NCBI RefSeq assembly: GCF_040436345.1
Contig: NC_133230.1
Span: forward strand, 29,508,551 to 29,572,550
Origin: Pagrus major
Lineage: Eukaryota > Chordata > Actinopteri > Spariformes > Sparidae
DNA: 64,000 bases
Reading direction: 5' to 3'
This document shows, piece by piece, positions 62,650 to 64,000 of the stretch. Below the pieces are notes generated by a model that saw only the letters and a list, made by a program, of their open reading frames with translations, was not told the DNA's origin and did no database searches. A program made the position numbers and the translations under genes. Numbering within the stretch: position 1 is the stretch's first letter; the number at the start of each line of letters is the position of its first letter.

Positions 62650-63385
62650 TTTGCCCTCAGTTGGTTTTTTTATTGGTATGTCATGTTCTATGTCACAAAC
62701 AGGCTGGAAAACAGGGAACAATAGAAAGCAGCATGGAGGCCAGTGACAATGCTACCAATCTACTTTTTTATATTTCTACATCAGTTTATTTTTTTCAAAC
62801 TTTATGCCAACTGAACATTGTAGAAACACTGCTTTCGGGAGATAGATGGAGAAGTATTTACGCACCAACATCTTGAACTGTGTATTGTGTGCTGAAAAAA
62901 AGGTCAGAAAGAATCATTTTTGCTGGTTGCTTTCCAATTTAAGGCATAATTCAGATGTTAGTGGGTTTTTTGTCCAGTGTGAAAAGCTACCCCAATAGCA
63001 GGCTAACTTAGCTCAGAATTAAGACTGGGAATGGGGAAATAACTAGCCTGGTTCTGTTACTATTTGTTGCTTCAAGGAAGTCGCTGCTCCTGGTCAAGAA
63101 ATAGTTCAGCACATAAACCCTCCATTACAGTTTGTTGTTTTCATTCCTTGTTGTTTTTGCGCAGATTAAACAAATGAGATGTAACTTGTTACTTGGTGAG
63201 TTTTAGAGGTCTTGGTAGGCAGATTTTGTTACCTCTGGAAACTTGCCAGGCTACCAGAGTCCCTCGGCTTCCAGTGTTTCTGCGAAGCTAAGCTAAGCTA
63301 ATCGACTGCTGTCTGTAACAAGTGGTATCAAACTTCTGATCTAACTCTTGGCAAAAAGCGCATTTCCTAAAAAGCTAAATGTGTT
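62650..63385. repeat. Composite interspersed repeat (AGCTAAGCTAA family), most complete copy
   Basis: The order AACAATAGAAAGCAGC, CAGATGTTAGTGGG, ACTAGCCTGGTTCTGTTAC, TCAAGAAATAGTTCAGCACA, TTAGAGGTCTTGGTAGGCAG, GCTAAGCTAAGCTAA, TCTGATCTAACTCTTGGCAA follows a dispersed fish repeat. Its pieces also occur at 42,209-43,060, 45,330-45,490 and 46,655-46,765. No coding sequence. Confidence 0.5.
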
Positions 63386-63930
63386 CTTTAAAGACCCCAG
63401 AGAGAAAAAGTAAAGCCACGTCAGAAATTGTTGGAAGAACGTGCAGTGTCACAAGGCTAATTATGCCTCAGTTGTGAGTTGTGATGCGTAACCAGAAGCT
63501 GCTTTGTGTTTTCTCCACATTTTTTGATGCCAGTTACAGGACATGAAACACAATTCCTAAATGTGTGGCATGAAATATGGGTGAACAAAAATGAGCTCAC
63601 AGTGACCTGTTCCATTAAAAAATAAAATCTGTTTTTTGGTAAAGCACTAGAAGCTATCATGACACTGTGGTGTGTTCACACACACGCACACGCATACTCT
63701 AGACATGTGTTTTGGAGGTGAAAGCACACCACTCTGTCATACTGTCCAGTCATCACAGTGGAAGTGAGATTCAATAAGAAACAGAGACACAAAGCTCAAC
63801 CACAGCACATTTTTTATTTACGACACAACTCACGCACAGCTGCTTCACATACTCTTCAACACATCAGCTGGATGAAGCGAAGGGCCACATCGAGCGTCAC
63901 ATTTGCTAGAGACTGCTTTGCTTTGTGTCA

Positions 63931-63960
63931 GTGTGTGTGTGTGTGCGTGTGTGTGTGTGT
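63931..63960. repeat. (GT)15 microsatellite with one interruption
   Basis: Thirty bases of GT with a single C substitution near 63,946, close to the right edge of the window. Confidence 0.95.
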
Positions 63961-64000
63961 AAATAGGATGTTGCTTTAGAGTCATCCAGGCATCTCTCGG

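Noticed and set aside
1..64000. CRISPR array, bacterial operon, phage or integrated virus
   Set aside because: No regularly spaced repeats, no prokaryotic gene organisation and no viral protein signature were seen. The only tandem arrays are microsatellites and one short minisatellite.

Overview
The window reads as nuclear DNA of a ray-finned (teleost) fish, probably a percomorph. It has intron-split vertebrate genes, a eukaryotic tRNA gene, Tc1/mariner and Penelope-type elements, many short fish-type MITEs and GA/CA microsatellites. No bacterial, plasmid or CRISPR features were seen. Apart from small GC-rich promoter regions most of it is AT-leaning noncoding DNA.

Layout. (1) 1-1,500: the 5' end of an unidentified minus-strand gene that runs off the left edge, with a probable ETS-type promoter and two probable 5' exons. 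(2) 1,783-4,073: a dead Tc1-like transposon carrying a nested Penelope-like (GIY-YIG) fragment. (3) 4,300-10,700: repeats, a probable TATA promoter and 5' noncoding exon, then a 5 kb intron holding two more decayed Tc1-like copies and a MITE. (4) 10,746-13,930: a plus-strand beta-type connexin gene whose coding sequence is split over three exons. (5) 14.3-16.3 kb: MITEs around an isolated tRNA-Ser(GCT) gene on the minus strand. (6) 16,720-19,700: marcksl1 on the minus strand (two coding exons, long 3'UTR, CpG-rich promoter). (7) 19.7-64 kb: about 44 kb without a recognisable gene, made of decayed interspersed repeats, microsatellites and unclassified DNA. One plausible orphan terminal coding exon lies on the minus strand near 55.0-55.3 kb.

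The confident genes are membrane-associated proteins (a gap-junction channel subunit and a PKC/calmodulin-regulated actin-membrane linker). Their proximity resembles human 1p34-p35, where GJB3/GJB4/GJB5 and MARCKSL1 lie a few megabases apart; that gene order is from memory and was not searched.

I found no convincing undescribed molecular system. The most interesting items are the nested transposons with a readable target duplication, the split connexin coding sequence, a divergent MARCKS effector domain, an interspersed repeat carrying a perfect consensus estrogen response element beside a DR1 site, and the orphan exon.
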